Part shown: positions 43,808 to 56,752 of the stretch, piece after piece
Position numbering within the stretch: the stretch's first letter is position 1
How the letters are laid out: each line of letters starts with the position of its first letter
Origin: Deinandra increscens subsp. villosa
Lineage: Eukaryota > Streptophyta > Magnoliopsida > Asterales > Asteraceae
Direction of reading: 5' to 3'
Assembly: GCA_039602395.1 (NCBI GenBank)
Contig: JBCNJP010000007.1
Location: forward strand, 125,476,952-125,540,951
Length of the DNA: 64,000 nt
Program-made: the position numbers and the translations under genes
The notes under the pieces: generated by a model
The model's database searches: none
What the model was told of the DNA's origin: nothing
The model's input: the letters and a program-made list of their open reading frames with translations, nothing else

Positions 43808-46800
43808 AGAGAGAGGGTGCGTGAGGCACGTAAAAGAGAGGAGGGCTGGCTTATCGCTGGGACGAGTTATAATCTATGGGGACCTAAGGTCGCGACTTCG
43901 AACCATGCGGCCTATATCTTTTTTTTTCGAATTTAAATAATACTCAATACACAATAAATAAACTACACCATTAAAACACCATAAAATTTCGATTTTAACC
44001 CCGATCTTTTGTATAGCTTCACTGGTATTCCAGTTATGAACGTAACTAGTATTGCCCATGACTCAATTTACCATTAAAACACCGTAAAATTTCGATTTTA
44101 ACCCCGATCTTTTGCATAGCTTCACTGGTATTTCAGTTATGAACGTAACTAGTATTGCCCATGCCTCAATTTACAATGACCGTATAACCCCTATACATAC
44201 CAATCATGAACTTTGAAAAACAAGAAACCTAATTACATACATATAGGATACTAAATAAAATAATTAAATACTCAATATCGCAAAGAAAAAAACTAATTAA
44301 ATAATGGGACTCTATTATAGTCTACCAATGACTCAATAAAATAATTAATAAAATTTTACTAAATAACCCCTAATTATTGACCAATTACAAGATAACAGTC
44401 ACCTTGTAATCTTGTAATACCATTCTTTCAATTCTCTAAGCTCGTTCAAACCATACAAAGTCATGTTCTTTGACCACTTGACAAAAACATATTTATTTCG
44501 TCCCCTGACCCTTGTTTTCTATCGGAAACTTGTCATGATCGTTGACTGTGTTGTTTTGATACCCCTAGCTCTACCATTCCCACGACCTTGTCCTCGATCA
44601 GTTGTTGATCGCTAGACTCATAACACCAGTCCATCAGTTGCGATTTCGCTCTCTTGAATAGCTACGGATGGGACACTGCCGGATTATACTAAATCCTGAC
44701 AGAACAATGACTTAGATATTAACCCATTCTGTGTTTGGCATAACCATTATGCATTTTGAGTTTAGGATTTTGCTAAATTTCGATCATCTCCTCGCGTGTT
44801 GTATATTATGTTCGATTCTAAATAAAATTGTTGCATTTCATGTATTCGGCATTCAAGTCCGTTGTTGTGATGGAGGAAAGGTAAACTATTGAAGATGTGT
44901 TTATGTATGTATAATGTCCAACCTTCAAAAACCATATATGTTGTCTATAAAAAAAAGGAGGAGATACTTTGTGCAAGTTAAGAACAAAAAAAAAAGTAAC
45001 AGCTAAAGGATATGTTAATCTAATGGGATATTTCTTACATAGAGTTGGCTATCTGAGATAAATCGAGGTGATTTCTATTCTAAACACTATAGTTTTGTGA
45101 TTAGGGTTCAATTATTCTTAGGAATTTGTGTGTTCTTATGTTTAAGTTTGACTATGAATCTGTAATTTCATTGTGTTTGTTCTAATTTTGAAACTTCAGT
45201 AGATCTTCCGTTGAGTAATTGTTTCATTTTTACATGATTTAGTGTGTTTTGTGAAGTTGGTTTAGAAAGTGGCGTCTTTGATTCTTTAGCACATAACTAT
45301 TAAGCATGTAATACTTCTACAATAAGTTACTAATCGTCCACCATTATGTTGTTCACAGGGTAAAAAGTTTGAAATACAAGGATGAACACAGGGACCGAAG
45401 AAGTCAAAGGACCTCATCCTAACTAAAGAGCTGATTAGGAATGTCCATGTATGTTCAGATAAGTAACGAGGATTCAGGTCATTATGAAAAGTCATAATGA
45501 GATAACCAGGCCAAATGGAGTGCGTATCTCTAGAAGCTTTGGACACAACATTCTTGAGCTAAGAAGTTATAAAACAAGATACATGTGTAAAGAAGAGGAA
45601 ATGCCCATTCATCTATATTCATTTGTCTTCTGCATGGGCATCTTATTTGCTAAATAGGTATATTTAGTGGCGGAGCTTGAGATATTATAAAGATCGAGGT
45701 GACCGAAAGTCATGTGACCAAACAAAAATATTTATTCCTATTTAGATGTTGAAATTTGGATGAAATTTAGAGTAACTTAAGAAAATATCTATAAAGATGT
45801 ACATGTTATTTTTTTTTAAATGTTGAAACATTAGAGTAACTTAAAAGAATGTGAAATAAAGTAATTATTTGTGAACCGGATATTTATGTTGTAAACATGA
45901 AATAAAGTAACTCATACCTAAATGTTTGGGTTGTTACATGTAGAATCTCGGTGGGTGGACTCTATATTTGAAGTCGGTGAGTGTTTGAGGAGTAATGGTA
46001 GCGAATGGTGATCAAGGGTGAACCTAGGGTTAACTCTCGGGGTTTAGCAGACACTCATGAATTCTATATTTTTGTGTTCGTATATGATCATATCTCGACC
46101 GACCTCCAATAAATTTTCGTAAGGACCCCCATGAAATCATGACGATGACCAATAACATATGAAAAAAGAAAAAGAAAAAAAGAATAACAATAATGAAATC
46201 TCGATCGATGGTAGCCATTATTGCTCCTGATTATTAGCTTGAGATATGTAGAATGAAGAAGAAAAGAAGGATAACGAAGAGGTAACTGAATTTTTTCTGA
46301 AGAAGAACATATAAAAGACATTTAATATAAAAGACATTTTAATATGCTATATTTTCATTTTGAGCGGCTTTCAAGAAAATATATGACATCACATATATTT
46401 ACTGAATAATTTTTTTTTTTATAAGTAAAGCTTAAACCGTAAATAAAGATATGACTCATCTAAAAATAACACATATATTTTACTTTAGTTTTTAAGTATA
46501 TTACAACTTTTAATTTATGACTTTAATTTTAACCAACTAAAAGAAAAACTAGAATTTATCATATGGCATATATTTAGGTTTTCATACAGATCTTTTAACA
46601 TTACAAACTGATAATGATAATAATAATAGTAATACAAATATTATTACTAACGGTAAACCATAGTCCTAGGTTGTCGCTTTCCTCATCTAAGCCAGGACTA
46701 GATCACCCATAACCTAAAGATTATGCTACACGAATCTAGTTACACTACAAACACCTTAACTAAATGTGTTGTATTTAGAAAAATAAAAAATTAAAATAAT

Positions 46801-47186
46801 CAACGACCATCACATGACAACCATTAGAAAAGACGACACAAACCAATCAAGTATATTTACTATTTTTTTTACAACAAATATCCGATCATCCATGAACATC
46901 TCTGACAAATTAATCACCTTTTCGTTCAAATAACAAAATGTGACGAGTGATGACACGACCCATACTCATACACTAGGGAGAAAATCCTTTGCCTTTACTC
47001 GAGGCTCGAACCGAAAACCTCGAACCCAAAACCTCCAATTTTAAAACTCTTTTGGTGTAATATATATTTCTTGTTAGCTTGAATTTTGTAACAGTACTTA
47101 ACTTTTCTTTCATCTCCCCTACACACACACACTCTAAAGCCCTAAACCTCTTGGTTTATTCCATTCAATTACCTCATTCACCAGCA
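43808..47186. other. Intergenic with a 103-bp tandem duplication and a chimeric patch
   Basis: 43968-44070 and 44071-44173 are near-identical 103-bp units (CCATTAAAACACC...CTCAATTTA). 44662-44736 is a patch matching LHCB coding sequence and a repeat from NUP133 intron 6. Around 45664 the phrase GTGGCGGAGCTTGAG resembles the MITE end at 15961. No gene is seen before NUP133. Confidence 0.6.
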
Positions 47187-50100
47187 ATGTTTTCTCCAGG
47201 GGCGAAGAAATCCAACTTCACATCTCGAAAGGATCGAACACTTCCTACGCATTCGCCTCCTGCTAACGCTTCTCCGGCGACTCCTCTCACCGAAAATAGA
47301 AAACCGGCGTCGGAGAATTCCATCCCGGAGCGACCAGATACCGGCACCCCCGCTCCATGGGCAACATCTCGATTGTCTGTCCGTGCTAGGTAATTTACTC
47401 ATCTCACTTGATTTCACAGATCATTTTGACATTTTGTAAGTTGTTAACTGAACGTCTGCGTTAGGTTTTAGTGTTTGCAACTTTACTCCTTCAGATTTAC
47501 AATAGCTAGGTTACTGATTTACTTGTACGATCAAAGCGTGAATTTCTGTGCGTCGAAGGATATGGAGAACAACAATAAACCCTAGGTATGCAATTTTTGT
47601 GTGAATAACGTTGTAGGGGATAATGCTAGTGTTAAATTTGGGGAGTACTACTTTTAGTATCGTGTAGGTCATAATAAGATGCTTTTTGTGAGACAGAGGA
47701 ATAATGCCATTTGAATGATGCACGGCTTAGCTTGAATACACCAGGTAAATGGGATTTCGCGCAACGAGTTTACATTAATGCAAGCTTGTGAAATGATGGC
47801 TTTTCTGTGAGACTAGAGCTGTTAAGTTTCGAGTGAGGTTTCATTTTGTTTCATGTCATTCGTCATGAAGAGACATTGGAGTCTATAAGGTTGTCTGAAA
47901 TTTTCTTAAGTTTAGGGTTTAAAGTAACATGGATGCTCTATGCTTGTTGTTAATTTACAGAATGTGTTTATGTTTGTCCTTCTTTTTTTTGTTATGTTTC
48001 TGCTAGTTTTTTTATTGTGTGCTTTACATGGAAACACTAGTCTTTGTTCTGGACTTGTTATCTGTGCTCTCTTTGTTTTTTGAAGTATTTCATTATGTAT
48101 TTATGCTCTTTGGAGATTGCATAGATCTGTATATTTTTTTAATCTTTTTAAAATGTCGAGATGAAGTTCAATAAGAAGTTTATTAGAGGAATTTCAATGC
48201 CTTGTGTAAAAAGGCTTCTTCTAAGTCCAGAAACTCTCGATCTCAGGTCAGAATTAGCGATGGTGTCTGTTAGGGTGGATGTATAGGAGTGCAGTGTCCA
48301 GACATATGAAATGAGAAATGGGTTGAATGTTCTAGAAACATTTTGCTCAACATGCATAATGACTGTCTTATTCTATACATTTCTGATAAGGTAATAGGTG
48401 TTTCAGTGACTTCAGTGTGCCAGGGTGGACCGTTTCTTTCAAATTTAGTGAATATGTCACACATGTTACTTGATGAATGATCTTGAAGCTGGTAGTAGTT
48501 TTTTCATTTTTATATAACTTTTTATTTTTACTTATTAGAATCCCGACCGTGAAGAAAGGTGACAAAGTCGATGAAGTAGACCCCATTCAACCTGTATATG
48601 TTGGAGAAGTTCCACAAGAAGTTCGTGATGAGCAAGCTAACATGTTGCAGAAACGTCTTTCTGGTACACATGATTATCAGTTCCTGAAGGCTATATTGTT
48701 GTTTCACATGATTTCATGCTGACCTTATTTTCACAGGTGATACAAGCATATCTGGTGGGATGGACAAGGGAACCTCACTTGCGTGGATTATATGTGGAAG
48801 CAAGCTTTTCGTTTGGAGCTACCTATCACCAGCAGCTTCTAGGAAATGTATTGTTCTTAAACTTCCTTCGAGCATACTTGAAGATGGAGATATTAGCAAG
48901 ACTTCTGGTAGTGCATGGCTACTTTCTGTGCTTGATTGGGACCACAATGCATTGAGTACAAACAAGATTCTTCAACAAAGAACTTCTGTGGGTGTCCTCT
49001 TATGCAATAAGAAAACTCGATCCCTTGTATATTGGCCTGACATATATTCTTCTCAGCCTTCACTCGCTTTCATTGATCAATCAGATTCCACAACCATCTT
49101 AAACAAGCAACAACGGATTTCTTATAACTCTTTGATTGCTTCTGCTATTCCTGATAAGAAGTATTTCTGCATTGCTCTTGCATGTAGCTCCAATGGTCAA
49201 CTCTGTAAATTTATTTGCTCGCCTACTGGCATTCAGTGTCAAGAGACTATAACTGTAACCTCACAAGGAAGCCAACTCCCTGGTCCTAAGGGGTATCTAA
49301 GGTCAATGGTTTGGCATGCACCCTACAAGTCTGTGAAAGAATCAAAGAAGAGGTTTTTGTTATTGACTGATCACGAAATACAGTGTTTCTCTGTTGATTT
49401 TTTCCCCGATTCTAGCTTGTCAAAGATTTGGTCTCATGAAATAGTGGGGAATGATAGTGATGTTGGTATACAAAAGGGTCTAGCTGGACAAAAGAAAATC
49501 TGGCCGCTTGATATGCAAATAGATAATAGCAGGAATGCTATAACTGTTCTCATTGCCACTTTTTGCAAGGATAGGGCCACTAGTTCAAGCTACATAGAAT
49601 ACTCTCTTCTGACCATGCAATACAAATCTGGGATTGACGTGTCATCAGAATCTAGTTACCGTTTACACGATAAGATCTTGGAGAAAAGATCTCCAGTTGA
49701 AGTAATAATTCCAAAAGCTAGAGTAGAAGAAGAAGACTTTTTATTCTCTATGAGGTTGAAAGTTGGTGGAAAACCTTCTGGATCTTCAATTGTACTATCT
49801 GGTGATGGAACCGCAACAGTTACACGTTACTGGAGAAACACTAGCCGACTCTATAAATTTGATTTACCTTATGATGCTGGGAAAGTTCTAGATGCTTCTG
49901 TTTTCCCTTCTGATGATGGTGAAGATGGTGCCTGGGCAGTTCTTACCGAGAAAGCTGGAGTGTGGGCCATCCCTGAGAAGGCAGTTTTGCTTGGCGGAGT
50001 GGAACCTCCTGAAAGAAGTTTGTCACGTAAAGGAAGCTCTAAAGAAGAATCCACAAATGTTTCCTTTGCAGGAAACATTGCTCCAAGAAGGGCTAGTTCA

Positions 50101-53100
50101 GAAGCATGGGATTCAGGAGACAGACAACGGTCTGTTTTTACTGGACTTGCACACCGGACTGCACAAGATGAAGAATCTGAAGCTTTACTGGCACAATTTT
50201 TTCATGAGTTTCTTCAATCAGGTGATGTCAATGGTACACTGAATAAACTTCAGAATTCAGGGGCGTTTGAAAGGGATGGAGAGACAAATGTGTTTGCTAG
50301 GGTTAGCAAATCTATTGTTGACACCTTAGCCAAACACTGGACGACTACTAGGGGTGCAGAGCTTTTGGCTCTATCTGTTGTATCTACACAGCTCTTAGAT
50401 AAGCAGCAGAAGCATAAAAAATTTCTACAGTTTCTTGCTCTGTCTAAATGCCATGAAGAGTTGTCTGCTCGACAGAGTATGAATACTGATCGATTTGCTT
50501 GCATTCTACTCATATTTTATTGTTTTTTATTACCCTGATAGGAACTTTTACTTAACCATGCACATGTTTACGAAAAAAATGGAGTTGATAAACAGAAATT
50601 GTTGATAGGTAAATGCCACGAGAGGCTACATACCCCCGAATCCAATGTGTTTGTGTGTGTGTAGATGAGGAAGTGGTTGACTCAAAGTATACTCGGATCA
50701 TAGATGGGCTGGGCATGGGTTTTGAGTCAGAACTGGGATTAAAAAAACATTTATATTTTTTATGTGAAGCAGATTATGTATGCATCTTCCACGTTAGCCT
50801 GGCAATCCCCCAGACCCAGTGGATGCGGGAGCCTCATGCACTGGGTCTGCCTTTCAGATAACACCTCTAGCTTTTTTATCCTGCATCCTTAACTACTTGC
50901 TATGAGCATTCACCATTTTATATTTCTGTGTATTTTATTATTATCAGTAAGTCTCAGTTTTCTCTGTTTTGTCAGGGAAATCCTTGCAGATCATAATGGA
51001 GCATGGTGAAAAGCTTGCTGCCATGATTGAACTCAGGGAGCTCCAGAACCTGATTAGGCAGCAGACGGCAACTGGAGTTGCCTTTACCAACTCCAACTCA
51101 CAAAATGACCTTTCTGGTTCTATTTGGGAATTGATTCAGTTAGTTGGTGAAAAAGCCCGTCAAAATACAGTTCTTTTAATGGATAGAGATAATGCAGAAG
51201 TGTTCTACAGCAAAGTATCTGAACTTGAAGAGGTATTTCATTGCTTGGAGAGAAAGTTAAGTCTCATAATTAGTGAAGAGATGCCATTCACATTTCAGCT
51301 CCAAAGATCATGTGAATTGTCAAACATGTGTGTGACCTTACTAAATACTTCAATGAACTACAAGGATGAGAATCACATGTGGTACCCCTCACCAGAAGGA
51401 TTAACACCATGGTATTGTCAGACTGTGGTAAGGAGTGGGATGTGGACTCTTGCATCTTTCATGCTTCATTTGTTAAGTGAAAATGAAATGGACCACCTTG
51501 TTATATCTTCAAAATTGGAGTTCCATTCTCAATTAGAAGTTTTCATCAAAGTATTACTGGAAGCATACTCTGGTGCCATCAGAGCTAAAGTTGAACGTGA
51601 AGAAGAACATGGTGGTCTATTAGAAGAGTATTGGAATAGGAGAGACACGCTTCTTGATTCACTTTATCAGCAAGTGAAGAGTTTAAACCAGGTAAAACAA
51701 TTCAAGATTTTTTTTGACAATGTGAAGCTTCAATAATTGAAGCTTAATTGACACCTTTATTGATACTTTTGGTATTTTCAGGGTTCAAGTGAAGTGGTGG
51801 AAGAACAAAAGAAAGAAGTCACTCAAAGACTTTCATCTAATTTGCTGGCTATTGCAAAACGGCATGAGGGATACCAAACTCTTTGGAATTTGTGCTCTGA
51901 TCACAATGATTTGGAGCTACTCAGAAGTTTAATGGTATGGATGCAGACAAGTTATTCAATTGATCAATTGATTCATTTAAGTGACCCTTGTGTATGTTTG
52001 TGGTTAAAACAGTTAAGAATTTAACTGTATCCTCTTAGTATGCCTTATTACCTGCCTTGTCCCTCCAAAGTCCAACCCAATACACGCATTCATCTAGGAT
52101 GTTCTAGAAAGTAGCATCATATTTACTAGAAGTGACAATTTTACTAACTCCTTAATGGCTTAACTCAGTTTTTTTACTGGGTACTAGTAAAATTTAAAAG
52201 CAGCTTAAATATTAATAGGTTGAAAGCCGCCCAAAGTGTATTCTAATGCATAAAACCTATTTTTTTCCCTAAAAAAGCTATACTTCTATTGAAATAATGT
52301 AACTTTTGTCTTCATATTAGACTCGTCAATTATTTATAAAGAAGTTAAAATGTCTGGACAACTGGCATGTACAAAAAATGGCCTGTTTGACACTTTGACC
52401 CAAATCTCTTTTGATCATTACCAAACATGCGTGGCCCGCTTACTTTGCGACCTCTTATATTTAGATCAAGAATGGCTTGATTTACTTGAACAGGAACAAA
52501 TAGAATTGAGTCATTTTTTGTAATATTCAGAACCAAGAATGTACTGGTGTTGTCTTTGTTTTGGTGTCCTTATATCTGAATTTGTAATCATGCAGCATGA
52601 CAGCATGGGCCCAAAGGGAGGATTTAGTAACTTTGTGTTCAAACAAATGTACAATAACAAACAATTCTCTAAGCTTATGAGACTTGGGGAAGAGTTTCCA
52701 GAAGAGCTGGCTATATTTTTAAAGGAGCACCCAGATCTTCTCTGGCTTCATGAGATATTCCTACATCAGTCTTCATCGGCTTCTGAAACCCTTCATGCTT
52801 TGGCACTTTCTAATGGTGATAGTTCAATCTCTGAAGTTATGGATCCCATATCTTATGAGGCTAAAATTGAACCAACATTGGCTGACAGAAGGCGGCTTTT
52901 AAACCTCTCAAAGATTGCTGTTGTGGCAGGTTTGTCTTCAGTACTTGAAATTCTCATGTTCATCGTCTGCATTTGACCTCTTAGATTAATTAAATTGTCA
53001 TCTATTTAGAAGCTTAATTGTATTGCTTCCTGTAGTAGTTATGAACTAAATAGTACACTTTTCTAGTATTAGTTTCCAACTTCATGGAGTGTACAAGAGG

Positions 53101-54815
53101 TTGATGTGTAACCGTGTATGCTAAATCCTGACAGAACGGACTTGGATATTGACACTTTCTGTGTTTGTAGATAAAGAGATAGGAACAAAGAAAATCTATT
53201 TCCAGATTGAAATGCATACACTGGATCATTTTCACAAGAGGTGGCAAAATGGTTGGGATGGATAACTTGGTGAAACGTAATCTGGTTGAACCGACCTACC
53301 AACTATTTATATATATATATAGATGGGGAGAGCTTTATTAATGATTAATGTGCTAAACATAGTTAAGAAATCTATATTTATCTTTTAAATAAAATGATCT
53401 AGGATGTTTTATGAATTTGAGTACAATTCAAATTAATTTAACATCTTTGACCGATTTAGCTCATTTTTAGAGCCATTACATGTAAATTGGTTAAACTTGC
53501 CACATGTGGTTTTCAACATTTGTTTATCCTTGTAATTTGGGAATAGTATGAGTTAAAATGAATTTTAAGTATCTCAATGTACATATCTGTCTCTTTAGAT
53601 AGTTTTAGTTCACCTGATTTCATTGCGGCTGATTATGTACTACTCTTTTTTGTGTTTCCAGGAAAAAATGCTGATTATGATACACAATTGAAGCGTATTG
53701 AAGCTGATTTAAGAATTCTGAAATTGCAGGTATGTTGCTTCCAGCCTGTAATATGTTTTTCAGTGCTTGCGTTATGGGTTTAAATAGTTTGAGGGGCTTA
53801 TTGTAACATTTAGAAGATACATGGGCTTATTTACGAGATGTGTTAATTACTGTTACTACAACTAATAAATTACCGGTTAGTAGTTGGATCACTCTCTTTC
53901 TGTTCAATTTCTTCTTTTACCATAATAACTTGCATTGACATTTATTACCGAACTTATAGTTCTACCCAGAGCTGGCAATTTTAATTCATTAATTTACAAA
54001 TTGGTCAATTTGGGTTGTTTTCTCTCATACGAGTAAATTTGACCAAACTGTAAAAATTAGCCAACAGAAGATGATTCAAGCGGGTTGAAAGTTGTTTGAA
54101 GTCTTTTTTTTTTTTTTAAGTATATGGCCTTCTAACTCTGGTTTTCAAAACTTTTGATAATTTTTAGTAAATAGTTTGTTTCTGAACCCGATTGACCCAT
54201 TACCCAACATGCCTGTATTACGCACCAGCTATATCATTGATTACTTAACATGTTTATGAACTTCTTACTTTGCAGCAAGAGATTTTGAAACTGGTTCCTG
54301 AAGATGAAGAAGCACAAGAGCGAGCACATAAGCTTCTCTCACCAGCCGACCTAATTCAATTATGCCTTGATATTCAAAACAAGCAAGCCACTTTGTATGC
54401 ATTCGATGTTTTTGCATGGACCAGTCTCTCCTTTCTGAGGTGCAACACAAGGCTTCTAGAAGAATGCTGGAAGAACGCTGCCAATCAAGACGACTGGGAA
54501 ACCATAAACCAGACAACCGCGGCTAAGGGCTTGACCGATGAGGAAATCTTTGAGGTTCTTAATGAAACCACTCTTTTTCAGGCTTCACGCAGGTGTTATG
54601 GACCTGAAGCTGAAACTTATGAAGGCGGGTTTGACCAAGTGCTTCCGTTAAGACAAGAAAGTTTGGAGATTTCAACTGGTGGTTCTTCGGTGGAAGGTAT
54701 CTTGATGCAGCATAGAAGTTTTCCCGACGCTGATAAGTTGATGGTCACCGCAATCATGTTGGGAAGTGTTGCAGCCGAGGCCACATTGGAAGATGGTCCT
54801 TCACCGATGGAGTGA
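47187..54815 (+). CDS. NUP133: Nucleoporin NUP133 (outer-ring nuclear pore subunit)
   Basis: Eight exons: 47187-47389, 48539-48663, 48737-50476, 50976-51691, 51782-51934, 52596-52929, 53662-53729 and 54276-54815. All junctions are GT-AG and the spliced frame is open for 1292 residues. Exon 1 gives the Ser/Pro-rich N-terminal tail (MFSPGAKKSNFTSRKDR). Exon 3 carries the beta-propeller region (SLAWIICGSKLFVWSY, then FLLLTDHEIQCFSVDFFPD) and the start of the helical solenoid (CHEELSARQ). Later exons continue the helical part (SLQIIMEHGEKLAAMIELRE, AIFLKEHPDLLWLHEIF). The protein is a scaffold member of the NUP107-160 (Y) complex at the nuclear envelope. It is slightly long for the family, mostly from the N-terminal tail. 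Introns 6 and 7 contain repeat pieces. The stop lies 758 bp upstream of the LHCB2 start. Confidence 0.95.
53965..54225. mobile_element. Probable hAT-type MITE in NUP133 intron 7
   Basis: It begins near GAGCTGGCAATTTTAATTC, contains TTTGACCAAACTG and GCGGGTTGAAAG, and ends with CCCGATTGACCCATTACCC. These subterminal phrases match the insert in the last VPS11 intron. No clear target duplication was found. Confidence 0.4.
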
Positions 54816-55290
54816 AGGGGTGACTTTTTCTCTACATGTTAGGTGTTTGTGATTTAGATGATGATGGCTACTTGCAACACATTATTTGTCCATCAGCTTT
54901 TGGTCCTTAATGTTTTGATGGGGTTTAGTCCATTTTCAAGCTGTGCCTCATTTAGAACAGGTGATCATCACACAAAAAGGCTTGATATCTACGATAACAT
55001 GGGTGCTTAGCTTTGTTGATTTTTGATGAAAATTTTGGTAAAAAATGCTAGTTACTGTTTTAAAAAATGGCAATCCAAATCGGCCAGATATACCGGCATA
55101 GTGGTTTTGTTTAATTTGGGCGCTTTGAATTTAATTCTAGTTTTTTTAATTGTTAGTTTGTATTAAATGTTGGAAAATGATAAAGATTGTTAATCGATAT
55201 TACAGAAATTGAAAGACGATAAAGGTACAACCATATCTAACACTGATTTCTTATATAACTTTAAAAGGTACAACCTTTAATGCACTATTT

Positions 55291-55371
55291 TTCTGGTGGC
55301 TCAGAATCAACAAAACAGTTTCTCTATATCTACTGTCTATTGTTCTTTTCTGGTGGCTCAGAATCAACAAA
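55291..55371. repeat. 24-bp direct repeat in the LHCB2 upstream region
   Basis: The phrase TTCTGGTGGCTCAGAATCAA, continuing CAAA, occurs at 55291-55314 and again at 55348-55371, 57 bp apart, about 200 bp upstream of the start codon. Confidence 0.85.
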
Positions 55372-55388
55372 GCAAAAAAACAGTGATC

Positions 55389-55504
55389 CACGTGGCAGCA
55401 GAAGAACCACCATCTCACCCTCTCAAAATCAGTAACCAAATCCAGTAGACCAATCAGATAATGCTGACATGTACACATCCTAATCCTTTAATCTTCCATA
55501 AATA
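55389..55504 (+). promoter_or_regulatory. LHCB2 promoter elements
   Basis: A G-box core CACGTG is at 55389-55394 (in CCACGTGG), a CCAAT box with an adjoining GATAA (I-box type) at about 55450-55461, and a TATA-like CATAAATAC at about 55497-55505, some 70 bases before the start codon. G-box plus GATA elements near the TATA box are the usual light-regulatory set of LHC promoters. A 24-bp direct repeat lies just upstream. Confidence 0.6.
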
Positions 55505-55573
55505 CATCTCCAATTCTTCACTATCCACAAACACTCTCAACAATCTACCATCTCTTCACACCCCCTTACAGCA

Positions 55574-56752
55574 ATGGCTACCTCTGCAATCCAACAGTCA
55601 GCATTCGCAGGCCAGGCGGCGCTAAAGCCCCAAAACGAGCTCGTAAGGAAGACCGGCAGCTTCAACGGTGGCCGCTTCACCATGCGCCGAACCGTCAAAA
55701 GTGCCCCACAAAGCATCTGGTAAAAAAAAACTTGCACATTCTTGTTTTCTGTTTTTAAATTTATACCTATCAATTAAGGGTGTAATTGTGTAAATATGCC
55801 GATCTAAGCTTTGAGCTCGAGCATGTTTAACCTAAGAAGGCTTGAGTTCGGTTTGTTTAATTCAAGAGAACTGGAGTTTGGTTTACAAGGCAACTCGAAC
55901 AAACTTGTCTTGTTTAGAGCTATATTTCTAAAGTTCAAGATCTTATCTTGATTAAAGATAGATTTAAATAACAAGAAAGTCACATAAATAAAAAGTTTAG
56001 GTACTTGATGCGTGAATCAAAAGTTATTAAATGAACTCTACTATAAATTTAGATTCGTTTGCACCTCTATTATAATCTACTAAAATAATTGGTTTGACAG
56101 GTACGGCCCGGACCGCCCCAAGTACTTGGGCCCATTCTCGGAGCAAACCCCATCATACCTAACCGGTGAATTCCCCGGTGACTACGGGTGGGACACCGCC
56201 GGATTATCCGCCGACCCCGAGACATTTGCCAAGAACCGTGAACTCGAGGTTATCCACTCTCGGTGGGCCATGCTCGGTGCACTCGGGTGCGTGTTCCCCG
56301 AGATTCTAGCAAAGAACGGTGTCAAGTTCGGTGAAGCGGTCTGGTTCAAGGCGGGATCCCAGATTTTCTCAGAAGGCGGGCTCGACTATCTCGGAAACCC
56401 GAACTTGGTCCACGCTCAGAGCATCTTGGCCATCTGGGCTTCTCAGGTTGTTCTCATGGGTCTCATTGAAGGGTACCGTGTCGGTGGGGGCCCGCTCGGT
56501 GAAGGGCTTGACAAGATTTACCCGGGAGGGTCTTTTGACCCACTTGGATTGGCTGATGATCCGGAAGCATTTGCCGAGTTGAAAGTTAAGGAGCTGAAGA
56601 ACGGCCGATTGGCTATGTTTTCCATGTTTGGGTTCTTTGTTCAGGCCATTGTAACCGGTAAAGGGCCGATTGAGAACTTGTCAGATCATATCGCTGACCC
56701 AGTGGCTAACAACGCTTGGGCTTTTGCCACTAACTTTGTACCCGGAAAATAA
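55574..56752 (+). CDS. LHCB2: Chlorophyll a/b-binding protein of LHCII type II, chloroplastic
   Basis: Two exons, 55574-55719 and 56101-56752, give 265 residues, the normal LHCB2 length; the 381-bp intron splits the Trp codon before YGPDRPKYLG, the usual place for LHCB2 genes. Residues 1-37 (MATSAIQQSAFAGQAALK...) are the chloroplast transit peptide. The mature N-terminus RRTVKSAPQSIW carries Thr40, the state-transition kinase site of LHCB2. Chlorophyll-binding helix motifs ELEVIHSRWAMLGALG and VKELKNGRLAMFSMFG are intact. It forms trimeric light-harvesting complex II in thylakoids, feeding photosystem II and, when phosphorylated, photosystem I. The exon is GC-rich compared with its surroundings. 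One segment, EGLDKIYPGGS, differs from the more common EGLDPLYPGGA. Confidence 0.97.

Noticed and set aside
46030..46321. Overlapping minus-strand ORFs with poly-Phe runs
   Set aside because: They arise from a GAAAAA-rich low-complexity tract on the plus strand.
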